Positions 31,521-43,780 of a stretch of DNA of 64,000 bases are shown here, piece after piece (the first letter of the stretch is position 1; the number at the start of each line of letters is the position of its first letter). Source of the DNA: Gigantopelta aegis. Its lineage: Eukaryota; Mollusca; Gastropoda; Neomphalida; Peltospiridae. The stretch lies in the NCBI RefSeq assembly GCF_016097555.1, contig NC_054699.1, positions 8,778,316 to 8,842,315 of the forward strand, in the 5' to 3' direction. Below the pieces are notes generated by a model. That model was given only the letters and a program-made list of their open reading frames with translations. It was not told where the DNA came from and searched no databases. Made by a program: the position numbers and the translations under genes.

Positions 31521-33310
31521 ATGCATTATTATGTGACAAGCACCGTAAAGCCCGGAACAGAATCGAAAGAGGAAGGCAACTACGTTCATGTCTCGTAAAG
31601 GTGGTTAATAGTACAACAGTAATCTGTTTCGAGCTGTCTTAAATACGAAGAATACGATACACAGCTTTGTTGAGCTGTCTTAACCAGGAATGTTACGAGA
31701 GCACGTAGCCAGACTGGTATTTAAAAAAAAGAAGATTATTAAGAGAACTATGCTGAGCTACTCATTAGTAGTTGACTACCCTTGATCTCTTAACGCAGTG
31801 CACTACAAATTCAGATCATAATCCAGAGGAAAACAATTCTACATCCAGTTCCACATCCAGGCAACCGTCATCAGAAAACAAATCTAGTGTTGAGCAGTCT
31901 TATATGTGATTAATAACCTAACACAAATATGCTTTGAACATGATTTGTAACAAGGCACACAGTTATGATCAGTTGTCTGAAACAGGATTGTCAACGCATC
32001 TTACACGAAGTCGTCAATAAAGAGGCATTACAGATTATTTCAGTGTGCCATTCACAGGGGTATTGCAGAATTCACCTCAAGCTCGAAATCCATAGAATGC
32101 AAGAGGCAGTTGCTGCTCATAATACACAGAATTTACAAGTTCAGGAGCAGGTTTTGCTTTCGATCTTAAAGTATTATACAGCTATAGAACGTATATCAAT
32201 ATCCGTGTTCTAGAATTGCTTCTCGTTTTCTAGCTTTTTCTTTAAGATTACAATTTGAATAGCAAAACTTGCTTCCCACTGCACAGAATGAATTTGGAAT
32301 CTTGCTCCTGTTTGGAAGAGAGTCCAAGGGAACACAGAAGTATGTCTGTCTCTGTCTTAAACGCTATTAACGATAAAGAATAGGACTGTGTTGAAGAGGA
32401 ATGATTAGTAGAACACGGAGCCTTGTTGATCGACGTTGACCAGGATTCTTTAGTCACTTGGCTATTCGCCACCGAGAGTTAAATACATGAAAAGCGAGGG
32501 CGACTTTGCGGCAGACTAACGACGTGACACCACTGTTTACAGACTTTCATTCGAAGTTGAGATTACATTTCACGCACAGCTAGCAGTTTGCAGCCTTACT
32601 TTCGAAGTAGATATTAAATGTGTTGTAGTTATAAATGTTGACCTTTTCCCACACCACATCCTTGAGAATAACGTCGTAGTTAAAAAAAAACCCACAAGAA
32701 AATCAAAACCTTTTAACTAGAATTAGTACCACTCAATGATATTATGCAGTTATAAACGTTGACGTCTTCCTACAATGTTACTGAAGCTAACGACGTAGCT
32801 TATTAAACTGCAGTAAAACTTTAAACACAGAGAGAACCAGTTCAGAACGAGGAGGTGTTTATGACATGTAGTTCACTTGTAAATGTTGGCGCCTTTCGTT
32901 CCTCACGACCTCTCTAAAGACTGATGATGTATCCTAGCTAAAGAAAGGTAAAACGTTACGCATGCAGCTAGCACCACCCACTAATGAAGGCAGCGTTCAT
33001 GTCTTGTATTTATAAATGTCGATGTGTTACGTCATCACTCGGGTGCGGCTTTTTTGTTTTAAAATAAAGAAATGATTACAGATGATCGATACTTCCACCT
33101 CGAGTGTGATACTCACTCCAAGAGCCGGACGTGCGGCACTCATCGAATTCTCCGATAAAGACTGGAATCCTTCCGTTGAAACATGATCAAACAATCGTAG
33201 ACACGCAATGGAGGCAGGCCGCCTGTTCAAACAACTTATATCAATATTAGTTATTGCGTGGAGTATTACAAAACAAAGAATTTCGTCGTTAAAGAAACCA
33301 TTCCTCAGTT
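31521..33310. other. No gene seen; old tandem repeats at about 32530-33030
   Basis: Diverged units containing 'agttataaatgttgacct', 'agttataaacgttgacgt' and 'gtaaatgttggcgcct' recur about every 120-130 bp, suggesting an old tandem duplication. The short open frames are not convincing. Confidence 0.4.
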
Positions 33311-33325
33311 TGAAGGAAGTAAGGA

Positions 33326-33795
33326 AGAAATGTTTAATTTAACGACGTACTCAACACTTGTTTTTATTTACAGTTATATGGCAGAGAGAAAACCCGGTGT
33401 AGCGACGCAGTTGGCTACTCTTTTCTATTACCAGCAAGGGATCACGACTGGTATATTAAATGCCGTGGTATGTGCTATCCTGACTGAGGGATTGTGCATA
33501 TAAAAGATCCCTTGCTACTAATGGAAAAATGTAGTGAGTTTCATCTCTATGACTGTGTTAAAATGACCATATGTTTGACATCCAATAGCCGATGATTAAT
33601 AAATCAATGTGCTCTAGTGGTGTCGTTAAACAAAACTAACGTTTATATGCAGCATCCAACAATCAGGATACTACATACCACGTACTTTGTTACACTATTA
33701 GCTGGAAGTAGAAACAGTCCAATGGGCCCACCGACGGGGATCGATCCTAGATCAATCGCACATAAATGCGAGCACTCTACGTCCTGGCCCTATTT
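33326..33795. repeat. SINE cluster: minus, plus and minus fragments
   Basis: A minus-strand tail-2/core piece (33326-33429) is joined at 'agcaagggatc' to a plus-strand core with tail 1 (33430-33637), and then a minus-strand head/core piece (33640-33795) follows. The first junction occurs inside the shared core, as expected from recombination between opposed copies. Confidence 0.8.
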
Positions 33796-33798
33796 TCA

Positions 33799-34250
33799 GT
33801 TTGAAGTCATCGTGATTTCGGCCAATATAGCCTGTTAGATATTGAAGTCGTCGTCATTTCGGCCAATATAGCCTGTTAGATATTGAAGTCGTCGTCATTT
33901 CGGCCAATATAGCCTGTTAGATATTGAAGTTGTCGTGCTTTCGGCCAATATAGCCTGTTAGATATGAAGTCATCGTGATTTCGGCTAATATAGCCTGTTA
34001 GATATTGAAGTCATCGTGATTTCGGCCAAAATAGCCTGTTAGATATTGAAGTCATCGTGATTTCGGCCAAAATAGCCTGTTAGATATAAAGTCATCGTGA
34101 TTTCGGCCAAAATAGCCTGTTAGATATTGAAGTCATCGTGATTTCGGCCAATATAGCCTGTTACATATTGAAGTCATCGTGATTTCGGCCAAAATAGCCT
34201 GTTAGATATTGAAGTCATCGTGATTTCGGCAAATATAGCCTGTTAGATAT
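33799..34250 (+). repeat. 41 bp x about 11 tandem array
   Basis: 'gaagtcatcgtgatttcggc' plus 'caatatagcctgttagatat' repeat every 41 bp with a few one-base deletions. It begins at the edge of a SINE. Confidence 0.95.
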
Positions 34251-34278
34251 TCGTGCTTACAAACAGAACGTGATTTTT

Positions 34279-34402
34279 GCGTGATGTAGCTCAGTGGTAG
34301 AGTGTCCGCCTCATGAGCGATGAATTGCAGGATCGAGCGCTCTCAATGGACCCGTCCAATCCACCCCCATGATAGCCCCAATAACTTCCCCATGACTACC
34401 CA

Positions 34403-34448
<46 letters not shown>

Positions 34449-34660
34449 CGCACGCCCGTACGCATACACAGATACACGCAGTCGTTCTGGGCTATTTCTC
34501 GTTCCAGAACTGGTATACCAAAAGGCCGTGGTATGTAGTATCATGTCTGTGTGATGGTGCATATAAAAACATCCCTTGTTACTGAGACTATATATGTCAA
34601 AATTACCAAATGTTTGACACCCAATAGCCGGTGTTAAACAAAACAAACAAACAAACAAAC
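34279..34660 (+). repeat. SINE with variant tRNA-like head and a (TG)n expansion
   Basis: The head 'gatgtagctcagtggtagag' and 'caggatcgagcgct' resembles a tRNA more than family A does. A (TG)n(CG)n microsatellite at 34405-34452 interrupts it before the common core ('gggctatttctcgttccag') and tail 1. Confidence 0.75.
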
Positions 34661-35210
34661 TTGTCCTAGTCATTGTGCAGAGATACGATTTTGAAACTGT
34701 TAATGGTTCTCTAGTGCATAATAATTATATTATTAGATTGTATTAGGTATCTGTATTTGACATCTCATGATAGTAACTTGAACTTTCGTGTTAATATCTC
34801 GAAATGTCTAGTTAACAACTCGAAAAAAACGAAAACGTGTTTTTCTTCGCTTGGCCCTAAAGACCAGACAACACGAAAGAGATAAACAGTATTTTGTTTT
34901 GAACTTCTATGACGTCATTTAGGTTTCAAAAATAGTATTGGGCACCTGAAACTCTGATAACCAAGTAACACAGTGTGCTAGTTCAATCCATCAAACGATA
35001 CTAGGTGTTCGTGTGTGCGACTTGTGTACTTTACACACGGAAATCAATAAAGAACTGTGAGCTGGCCACTTTATTTGTGAGGAATTTCCCGTTAAAAGAG
35101 CTTTCAACAACCCAGGGAAGATGTTTCATAACAAAATCTATCATATCAGTATGAAGAACCAACTTTTGAGTTCAGTAAAGAAAACCGATCCGGAAACACG
35201 ATTTTCATGT
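34660..35210. other. No gene seen
   Basis: Unique-looking AT-rich sequence; no splice-flanked open frame was recognised. Confidence 0.35.
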
Positions 35211-35214
35211 CTAC

Positions 35215-37553
35215 CCATATAACACATCCGTCCATCCACTTAGCCACCTACCCATTCACTCATCCATACACCTATCCATTCTTCCCTCCTTCCCTCAATC
35301 CATCCATCCATCATCCAACACTCAACCACCCATCTATTCCTTCATCTATCCACCCATCCCTCCCTACCTCCCTCAATCCATAAATCCAGTCAACCATCCA
35401 TCCATCCATCCAAACATGCATCCGACCAAACACACATGCATGCATCCATCCATCCAAACACGCATGCATCCATCCAAACACGCATGCATCCATCCATTCA
35501 TGCATCCGACCAAACACACATGCATGCATCCATCCATCCAAACACGCATGCATCCATCCATCCATACAAACACGCATGCACCCATCCATTCACGCATCCG
35601 ACCAAACACACACGCACGCATGCATCCATCCATCCAAACACGCATGCATCCTTCCATCCATCCAAACACGCATGCATCCATCCATTAATGCATCCGACCA
35701 AACACACTTGCATGCATCCATCCATCCAAACATTCATGCATCCGACCAAACACAGATCCATCCATCCATCCATCCAAACACGCATGCATCCGACCAAACA
35801 CACATGCATCCATCCATCCATCCAAACACGCATGCATCCATCCATTCATGCATCCGACCAAACACACATGCATCCATCCAAACATGCATCCGACCAAACA
35901 CACATGCATCCATCCATCCATCCATCCAAACACACATGCATCCATCCATCCATCCATCCAAACACGCATGCATCCATCTGACCAAACACACATGCATGCA
36001 TCCATCCATCCATCCAAACACGCATGCATCCATCCATCCACACAAACACGCATCCGACCAAACACACACGCATGCATCCATCCATCCAAACACGCATGCA
36101 TCCATCCATCCATCCATCCAAACACGCATGCATCCATCCGACCAAACACACATGCATGCATCCATCCATCCATCCAAACACGCATGCATCCATCCGACCA
36201 AACACACATGCATGCATCCATCCATCCATCCAAACACGCATGCATCCATCCATCCACACAAACACGCATGCACCCATCCATTCACGCATCCGACCAAACA
36301 CACACGCATGCATCCATCCATCCATCCAAACACGCATGCATCCATCCATCCATCCACCCAAACACGCATGCATCCATCCGACCAAACACACATGCATGCA
36401 TCCATCCATCCATCCAAACACGCATGCATCCATCCATCCACACAAACACGCATGCACCCATCCATTCACGCATCCGACCAAACACACACGCATGCATCCA
36501 TCCATCCAAACACGCATGCATCCTTCCATCCATCCAAACACGCATGCATTCATCCATTAATGCATCCGACCAAACACACTTGCATGCATGCATCCATCCA
36601 AACTCGCATGCATCCATCCATTCATGCATCCGATCAAACACACATCCATCCATCCATTCATCCAAACACGCATGCATCCATCCATTCATGCATCCGACCA
36701 AACACACATGCATCCATCCAAACATGCATCCGACCAAACACACATGCATCCATCCATCCATCCAAACACACATGCATCCATCCATCCATCCAAACACACA
36801 TGCGTCCATCCATTCATGCATCCGACAAAACACACATGCATGCATCCATCCATCCAAACACACATGCATCCATCCAAACACACATGCATCCATCCGACAA
36901 AACACACATGCATGCATCCATCCATCCAAACACACATGCATCCATCCATCCATCCAAACACACATGCATCCATCCATTCATGCATCCGACCAAACACACA
37001 TGCATCCGTCCATTCATGCATCCGACCAAACACACATGCATCCATCCATCCATCCAAACACACATGCATCCATCCATCCAAACACACATGCATCCATCCA
37101 TTCATGCATCCGACCAAACACACATGCATGCATGCATCCATCCAAACGCGCATCCATCCATCCATCCAAACACACATGCATCCATCCGACAAAACACACA
37201 TGCATGCATCCATCCATCCAAACACACATGCATCCATCCATCCATCCAAACACACATGCATCCATCCATTCATGCATCCGACCAAACACACATGCATCCG
37301 TCCATTCATGCATCCGACCAAACACACATGCATCCATCCATCCATCCAAACACACATGCATCCATCCATCCAAACACACATGCATCCATCCATTCATGCA
37401 TCCGACCAAACACACATGCATGCATGCATCCATCCAAACGCGCATGCATCCATCCATCTAAACACGCATGCATCCATCCATCCAAACACGCATGCATCCA
37501 TCCATCTAAACACACATGCATCCATCCATCTAAACACACATGCATCCATCCAG
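35215..37553 (+). repeat. CATC-based satellite, about 2.3 kb, with higher-order structure
   Basis: (CATC)n blocks alternate with 'caaacacgcatg', 'caaacacacatg' and 'gcatccgaccaaacacac'. Larger segments recur: the stretch near 35545-35710 again at about 36420-36590, and that near 36970-37140 again at 37258-37440. No stop codon arises in several frames on either strand, so long His/Pro/Ser/Thr or Met/Cys/Trp-rich frames appear; they are not genes. An A/C to G exchange ('acgcatg' or 'acacatg') marks early and late halves of the array. Confidence 0.95.
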
Positions 37554-37705
37554 AGCGGGACGTAGCCCAATGGTAAAGCGCTCTCTTGATGTGGGGTCGG
37601 TCCATCGGTGGGTCCATTGGCATATTTCTCGTTCTATCCAGTATACCATGACTGGTATTTCAAAAGACGTGTTATGTGCTATTCTGTCTGTGAGATGGTG
37701 TATAT
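37554..37705 (+). repeat. SINE family A head and core
   Basis: 'gggacgtagcccaatggtaa' to 'gtgagatggtgtatatataa'. It abuts the satellite with no spacer. Confidence 0.8.
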
Positions 37706-38021
37706 ATAAAATATATAAACAAATGTAACACAAACTCCCCCCCCCAAAAAAAAAAAAAAAAAACCCACAAAAAACTGACCCCTCCCCCCTCCACCACCCG
37801 AAAAACAACAACAAACAAAAATGAAACAACAACCAAAAAGAAGAAGAAAAAAAAAAAAAAAAAAAAAGAGAGAAGAAAATCACCCCAACAACATCGGTAA
37901 TATAGAATAATAGTTTCTGGCACGAGTCGTTTTGTAGATGGTTTTTCTGACACGAGTCTCAAGAAAACCAATTCTTGGGGCGAGCTATAGCGAGCTCCAA
38001 GGACTGATTTTCATGAGACGA

Positions 38022-38331
38022 AGGAAATGTTTTATTTAACACATTTTTTTTACGGTTATATGGCGTCAGCCATATGATTAAGGACCACACAGATATTGAA
38101 AGAGGAAACCCGCTGTCGCCACTTCATGGTCTACTCTTTTCGATTAGCAGCAAGGGATCTTTTATATGCACCATGGCACAGACAGGATAGTACATACCAC
38201 GGCCTTTGTTACACCAGTTGTGGAGTACTGGCTGGAACGAGAAATAGCCCAATGGGTCCACCGACGGGGATCGATCCTAGACCGACCGCGCATCAAGCGA
38301 ACGCTTTACCACTGGGCTACATCCCGCCCCC
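38022..38331 (-). repeat. SINE family A, near full length, tail 2
   Basis: Reverse strand has the full head ('cgatgtagcccagtggtaaa' type), core and tail 2 with a small deletion. Confidence 0.9.
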
Positions 38332-38365
38332 TTCTTGAGATGAGTGCCAGAAATATTTTCTAGTT

Positions 38366-38369
<4 letters not shown>

Positions 38370-38438
<69 letters not shown>
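38370..38438 (+). repeat. (AG)n microsatellite
   Basis: Uninterrupted AG dinucleotides. Confidence 0.98.
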
Positions 38439-38439
<1 letters not shown>

Positions 38440-38441
<2 letters not shown>

Positions 38442-39105
38442 TATCCTGTGAAGGTAAGAATGTGAATTTCTCATTCGGCCTGAACAGGATAAAGAAGATA
38501 TCCGACATCAGTAATTAGTTATTATTTTCATCCTGCAGACCATAAAAATTAAGAGAAAAAGCTATCATTTCTCTTATTTCTGCCACATTGTACGATGATC
38601 TAGAGGTCAAATGAGCAATTTTGTAATGTAGCTATGCGTGTGACGTCATATGGTGACGTCACAAATCATAATCTGCTATTATACGTTTATAATTACAAAC
38701 TTTCCGAATTTATACGATTTACTGTGTTCTGATTGGCTGACGTCACTAAAAAACCAAGCGTTATCCTTCCATAAACCTCATAAAAATACGTCATCACGGA
38801 AGACCAAGATCGAAATAACCGCACAACACCAACAGTCACTACACGTAAACAAAAGTTAATATCAAGGTCACTTTGCGATAGAAAAACACAAGACAAATCT
38901 GCACATGAAATTGTTTCATTTTTTAAAAAGAAGTTATAATAAAGATATATACACTGTTTTTGTTGATTCAATACTTATTTTTATTTTTAGCGGACAATTT
39001 CCAATAGTATGTATACATGTATTCCTACGCTTATTTACAGAACATGGTTGACGGTAAGAACGAAAGAAATTATTTTTGAGTGTTTTAAGGTACACTTCTT
39101 GTACT
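38440..39105. other. No gene seen; CRE-like TGACGTCA sites
   Basis: Contains 'gtgacgtcatatggtgacgtcac' style paired sites near 38640-38662 and 'ggctgacgtcac' near 38735. It may be the flank of the palindromic element that follows. Confidence 0.3.
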
Positions 39106-39114
39106 GTTTGTAAT

Positions 39115-39264
39115 TATAAGAATTGTTTCTCATTTTTTAGGAATTTATCGATGTATAAAAGTCACAAATGTAGTATAAAATCGCTTCGCTACGCTACGCG
39201 ATTTTATACCATTTGTGACTTTTATACATCGATAAATTCCTAAAAAATGAGAAACAATTCTTAT
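39115..39264. mobile_element. Palindrome, arms about 70 bp, spacer about 12 bp
   Basis: Left arm 'tataagaattgtttctcat' to 'agtataaaatcgc' is mirrored almost perfectly by the right arm 'gcgattttatacc' to 'atgagaaacaattcttata', around 'ttcgctacgcta'. High identity implies a young foldback element or a hairpin-forming end. Confidence 0.85.
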
Positions 39265-39620
39265 ATGACTTTGCTTTAAGCCGTCATCATAATCTGTCAA
39301 TAGAAACAGTGGTTGCAGGATAAATAAATATATATCACTATTATATTACAGCACTAAAAGGAATTTATCATATCACTACTAAGGAATAGCATTGGGCACG
39401 CCCATTACATAAATCACATATTTTGAGACATAAGTATGCAAATATTTAGAACATAAGTATGCAAATTACATTATTACGCAAATTATATACCAAAATGTGG
39501 AACTATTTTCACCTGTCAAAATTATTGTTGACGAACAAACATGGCGTCTTTTGAAGTTGTCTTTTGCAAGTATGCAAAGTATGAGAAAATCCCCGCGAGT
39601 GCAGAGACGTTATTCCAAAA

Positions 39621-39727
39621 ATGTGGGCAAACACACAAAATCCCCTTCGATGTCCCGTTGAAGTTTTCAAGTTTTATTCTTCAAAACGACCGCGAAATGT
39701 TTGTGCTGACGACCCATTCTACATCGC

Positions 39728-39782
<55 letters not shown>

Positions 39783-40306
39783 GGTATGCCGAAAGCAGGA
39801 GAACAGTGGTTCCTCGGGCAATGCATTGGTAGAAATAAACTTGCTGGACTGATGAAAAACATGTGTTCGAGTGGTAATATTTGTACCACTAAACGACTGA
39901 CGAACCACTCTGCACACAAATATCTGGTCCAAAAACTGAACGACAATCACGTTCCTGCTCATTAAAACATGCAGATAACAGGACACAAAAATATTCATTC
40001 AGTTAATGCATACAGCCATATAAATCACGACCAACACAAAGAACTGTCGCACATTCTGTCCGCGATATCTACATCTTGTGAATCCTCAAGTTTGGTTCCC
40101 GTGTGTTCGTCTTCGAAGGAAATCCGAAAACACTTTTAAATTCGAAACAATCACAGATCATCAATATTTCCGGCGGTGTGAACACCATGTTTGGAGGCAA
40201 TGCCAGTGGGGGCAACATCGTAATAAATCTGGCTCAGCCTAAAAGTCCTGTTGTCCCCATAAAACAACGAAGAATCATTTTTGACCGTGATTCCGACGGC
40301 GACTGA
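39621..40306 (+). pseudogene. Crypton-type tyrosine-recombinase-like domain (DUF3504-like), broken
   Basis: The frame from 39621 reads DDPFYIAT, a Thr-His run made by an (AC)n expansion (39729-39780), then PKAGEQWFLGQCIGRNKLAG, LTNHSAHKYLVQKL, MQITGHKNIHSVNAYSHIN and a C-terminal tail; a second frame from about 40103 gives NISGGVNTMFGGNASGG and ends in an acidic DSDGD. This matches the plan of Crypton-derived domains found in QRICH1/ZMYM-like proteins. The H-x-x-R motif has His where Arg is expected; the Tyr is present. One in-frame stop (39963-39965) and one frame change near 40.1 kb break it. It is either a dead Crypton (a DNA transposon) or a dead host copy. Confidence 0.6.
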
Positions 40307-40690
40307 ACTTGATGAAGCCCTTAAATAGGTCAGTGACGTAGATACGCCTATGTCTGACAATGACGTAGTATTCAGCAAAATGCCGCGAAAAGTTATTTTG
40401 AAAAATTTGGCTATTGTCAATTATTTTATTATAATTTCATTGTGTATATATAAAACTGTTAAATTAGTATTAAATTGTTTAAATAGCTACAATCGTTCTG
40501 TCCTCTTTTAACCTAGTTTCAGAAAGCATAGATAACCTTCAAGGTGTATTGACAAACCGATTATCAGCTGAGTGATTGACATGTACATGTATTCATACGT
40601 CATAACAAATTGTTACGTCCGAGCGTTGGGGTTTTGTTTATTAATCATTTAAGTGAAAAATAAACAAAATTGACAGTGATATGATAAATA

Positions 40691-40833
40691 GAATTCGTCA
40701 TTCGTATTTTTTAATATGGTAAATATCAACCTCGGCCTGTTAATCTGTATTTGTCTCGCCAAAGGCTCGACAAATACAGATTAACGAAGCCTCGGTTGAT
40801 ATTTCCCATATTAAAAAATACTCGTGACGAATC
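40691..40833. mobile_element. Palindrome, arms about 65 bp, loop about 10 bp
   Basis: 'gaattcgtcattcgtatttt' to 'taatctgtatttgtc' is mirrored by 'gacaaatacagatta' to 'aaaatactcgtgacgaat' with a few mismatches. Different sequence from the palindrome at 39.1 kb; together they bracket the Crypton-like remnant. Confidence 0.8.
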
Positions 40834-40964
40834 CTCTATGCACGCCGCGTTACATATTACGTGACGTTGTACGACCTTTGCCTAGAGAATGACGTAATTA
40901 ACATGTAGCAATGATCGTCTACCTCCGAAACGACGATACCAATTGACCAATGAAAAGGGCACAT

Positions 40965-41030
40965 TACCGTCTGCTAGTAGACGTGTGCTAGTAGATGTGT
41001 GCTAGTAGACGTTTGCTAGTAGACGGTTTT
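40965..41030 (+). repeat. Short tandem repeat 'ctagtagacgtgtg' x about 4
   Basis: Units of about 14-15 bp, 'gtctgctagtagacgtgtgc' and variants. Confidence 0.8.
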
Positions 41031-41825
41031 TCTAGTATGGCTTTCTGGCACCTTTCTACTGGTTGACTGAAATAGAATGGAGAACAAAAACGTTATGAAT
41101 TGTCTGCCGTACTGAACGCACGAATTACCACTGTGACGTAAAATGGAAAGTAATGATTGTTTCACGACGCCGTTCACGTTGTTTAATCATCAGCTATCAG
41201 ATTTCAAACATAGCAAATAGAAAAACGATATTTGGACTTTGAACGGTGTTTATCGGTCATTCCTGTCTAAGGACACTAAACTATAGTTTCAGGGGGATCT
41301 AAGATTTTAAGGTGTGTGTGTGTGTGTGTGTGTGTCGGGGGGGGGGGGGGGTATTATTATCTATGCGTGCTTGCAGATCTAGTTTTCTCTCATCCTCCGG
41401 TGTATGGGACAGAGCTGTCCCATGAAAGAAAGCTATAAAATAAATTTCTATATTTCATGAGATATCACGTGTTTGCGCTTAACATGATGTCCCAGATCGT
41501 AATATCGACATCGGCTGTACTTTTTCTATCCCACGTGAACGGATGTGATGGAACCTGATAATCTCACTGAGCAGTGCGTGTATTTAAGATGTTGAGGCAT
41601 ACCGCACCAACAGCAACAACAACAACAACAAAAACACCCCAAAAGACTCCCAAAACAACAACCAAAAAAAACCCCAACAACAAAAACAAAAATCAACAAT
41701 GCATTAAAAAATACATGTAACAAAAATAAATATTAAAACCTCTCACTAAAGTAAAGCAAGTAAAAACAATTGTTGTAGGCTAATCTACGTAAAATAACGT
41801 ATCGTCTGGTCTGTTTAGCGTACGT
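41030..41825. other. No gene seen; (TG)n and poly-G tract, CAA-rich stretch
   Basis: (TG)n(G)n at 41312-41352 and an A/C-rich stretch at 41605-41700. The minus-strand open frame over the CAA-rich stretch is a composition artefact. Confidence 0.4.
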
Positions 41826-41829
41826 ATGT

Positions 41830-42336
<507 letters not shown>

Positions 42337-42339
42337 TAA

Positions 42340-42870
42340 AATCATTTTATACTTATACTTATGTTTACTGACATCTTTATTTTAATTTCAAGAGTAAACA
42401 CTACCTTGTACATCAATGAGAGCCCAAACAAGTAAATGCTAAATTAGGTAGAGTATCATTCAATAGATATTTACAAAATATTTACTTGTCAGTTTACTAT
42501 GAAAGAAATAATCGACGAAAATCTGTTTTATTCTATTTCCGACACTACTTTAATGTCATGACAACGCCATACAACTTGTATGCGTTTGGCGTCATTAGAG
42601 ATTGAGTGTGGACTCTAAAGGTTTCATAAACCCGGGCCCACGTATAACTTGAGACATTATAACCTTCTTGTTTTTCACAAACTCAGATAAAGCAACTATA
42701 CTCTGCTGCTATTTAACTAATTTATAATAACACCTACAAAATAAATTCTAAATAATAACGCGTAAATTTATTGAGCAATGTCCCTTTTAATATAGTACAA
42801 TGGGGTTTTATAAAGATCTATAGCCAATCTAAATGCACATTGCATCTCATCATATAGTTTCTAGGACATT
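42340..42870. other. No gene seen
   Basis: AT-rich sequence. 'aaactcagataaagcaac' and 'gagcaatgtccctttta' near 42780 resemble decayed MITE ends. Confidence 0.3.
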
Positions 42871-42883
42871 CTCCAAGATTAAT

Positions 42884-42969
42884 AGACCGTAACCATATGT
42901 ATGACACCATATAACTGTAAATAAAATGTGTTGAGTGCGTCGTTAAATAAAACATTTCCTTCATTCGTT
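42884..42969 (+). repeat. SINE tail 2 only, target-site duplication
   Basis: 'agaccgtaaccatatgtatg' to 'acatttccttcattcgtt', flanked by 'ccaagattaat' at 42873-42883 and 42970-42980. A strongly 5'-truncated insertion that shows tail 2 is the 3' end of a retroposed RNA. Confidence 0.95.
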
Positions 42970-42993
42970 CCAAGATTAATAATTGTTCTATAA

Positions 42994-43320
42994 AGAAGAA
43001 AGAAATGTTTTATTTAACAACGCAGTCAACACATTTTTTATTTACGGTTATATGGCGTCAGACATATGGTTAAGGACCACACATATTGAGAGAGGAAACC
43101 CGGTGTCGCCACTTCATGGGCTACTCTTTCGATTAACAGCAAGGGATCTTTTATATGCACCATTCCACAGACTGGATAGTACATACCATGGCCTTTGTTG
43201 CACCAGTTGTGAAGCACTGGCTGGAACAAGAAATAGCCCAATGGGTCCACCGACGGGGATCGATCCTATAGCGACCGCGCATCAAGCGAACGCTGTACCA
43301 CTGGGCTACGTCTCGCCCCT
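42994..43320 (-). repeat. SINE family A, full length, tail 2, target-site duplication
   Basis: Full head, core and tail 2. Flanking 'attgttctataa' at 42982-42993 and 43321-43332. It inserted 14 bp from the previous SINE. Confidence 0.95.
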
Positions 43321-43477
43321 ATTGTTCTATAATGCTCTATATACATATAGTTAACAATCAATAAATATTATATCGTACTTTCCAGAAGGTTCTGGAATAA
43401 TCCACGTTTACAATACAGTACATAATGACCTTGAACAAACTAATACACAAGTTAAATAAGTGAGCTAAAGTTTATAA

Positions 43478-43545
43478 AGTTTGTTTGTTTAACCACACCA
43501 CTAGAGCACATTGACGTATTGATCATCGGCTATTGGATGTCAAAA
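43478..43545 (-). repeat. SINE tail 1 fragment
   Basis: 'gtttaaccacaccactagag' to 'cggctattggatgtcaaa'. Confidence 0.8.
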
Positions 43546-43654
43546 GTCAGCAAAATATAACCGTTATGGATTTCTAGTATATAAAACTATGTAATATAAA
43601 ATTGATTGTTCATACATGCAACATTCTCTTTTTCTTCTCACTATTTCTATTTCC

Positions 43655-43701
43655 TGTCCGTCAGTCAACCAGCCAGTCAGTCAGTCAGTCTGTCTGCCTG
43701 T

Positions 43702-43734
<33 letters not shown>

Positions 43735-43780
43735 TGTCGGTCGGTCAGACAGTCTGTCTGTCTGTCTACCTCTGTCTCTT
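43655..43780 (+). repeat. (TCAG)n/(CTGC)n/(TCTG)n compound tetranucleotide repeat
   Basis: Tetramer blocks in sequence; the Cys/Leu/Pro-rich frames are artefacts. Confidence 0.9.

Noticed and set aside
31965-32213. 82-codon frame
   Set aside because: No recognised motif or splice sites; composition typical of chance frames.
33799-34250. Possible CRISPR-like array
   Set aside because: Direct tandem repetition with no unique spacers, in a eukaryotic setting. The same holds for the arrays at 5.3, 22.0, 30.6, 44.0 and 55.6 kb.
35576-37576. Frames of up to 666 codons (His/Pro/Ser/Thr-rich) and the mirror frames on the minus strand
   Set aside because: They lie entirely in the CATC satellite, which contains no stop in these frames. 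No splice sites, start context or composition of a real protein.
38640-38760. Paired TGACGTCA sites as a CRE promoter
   Set aside because: No gene follows within reach; the sites may belong to the neighbouring repeat element.
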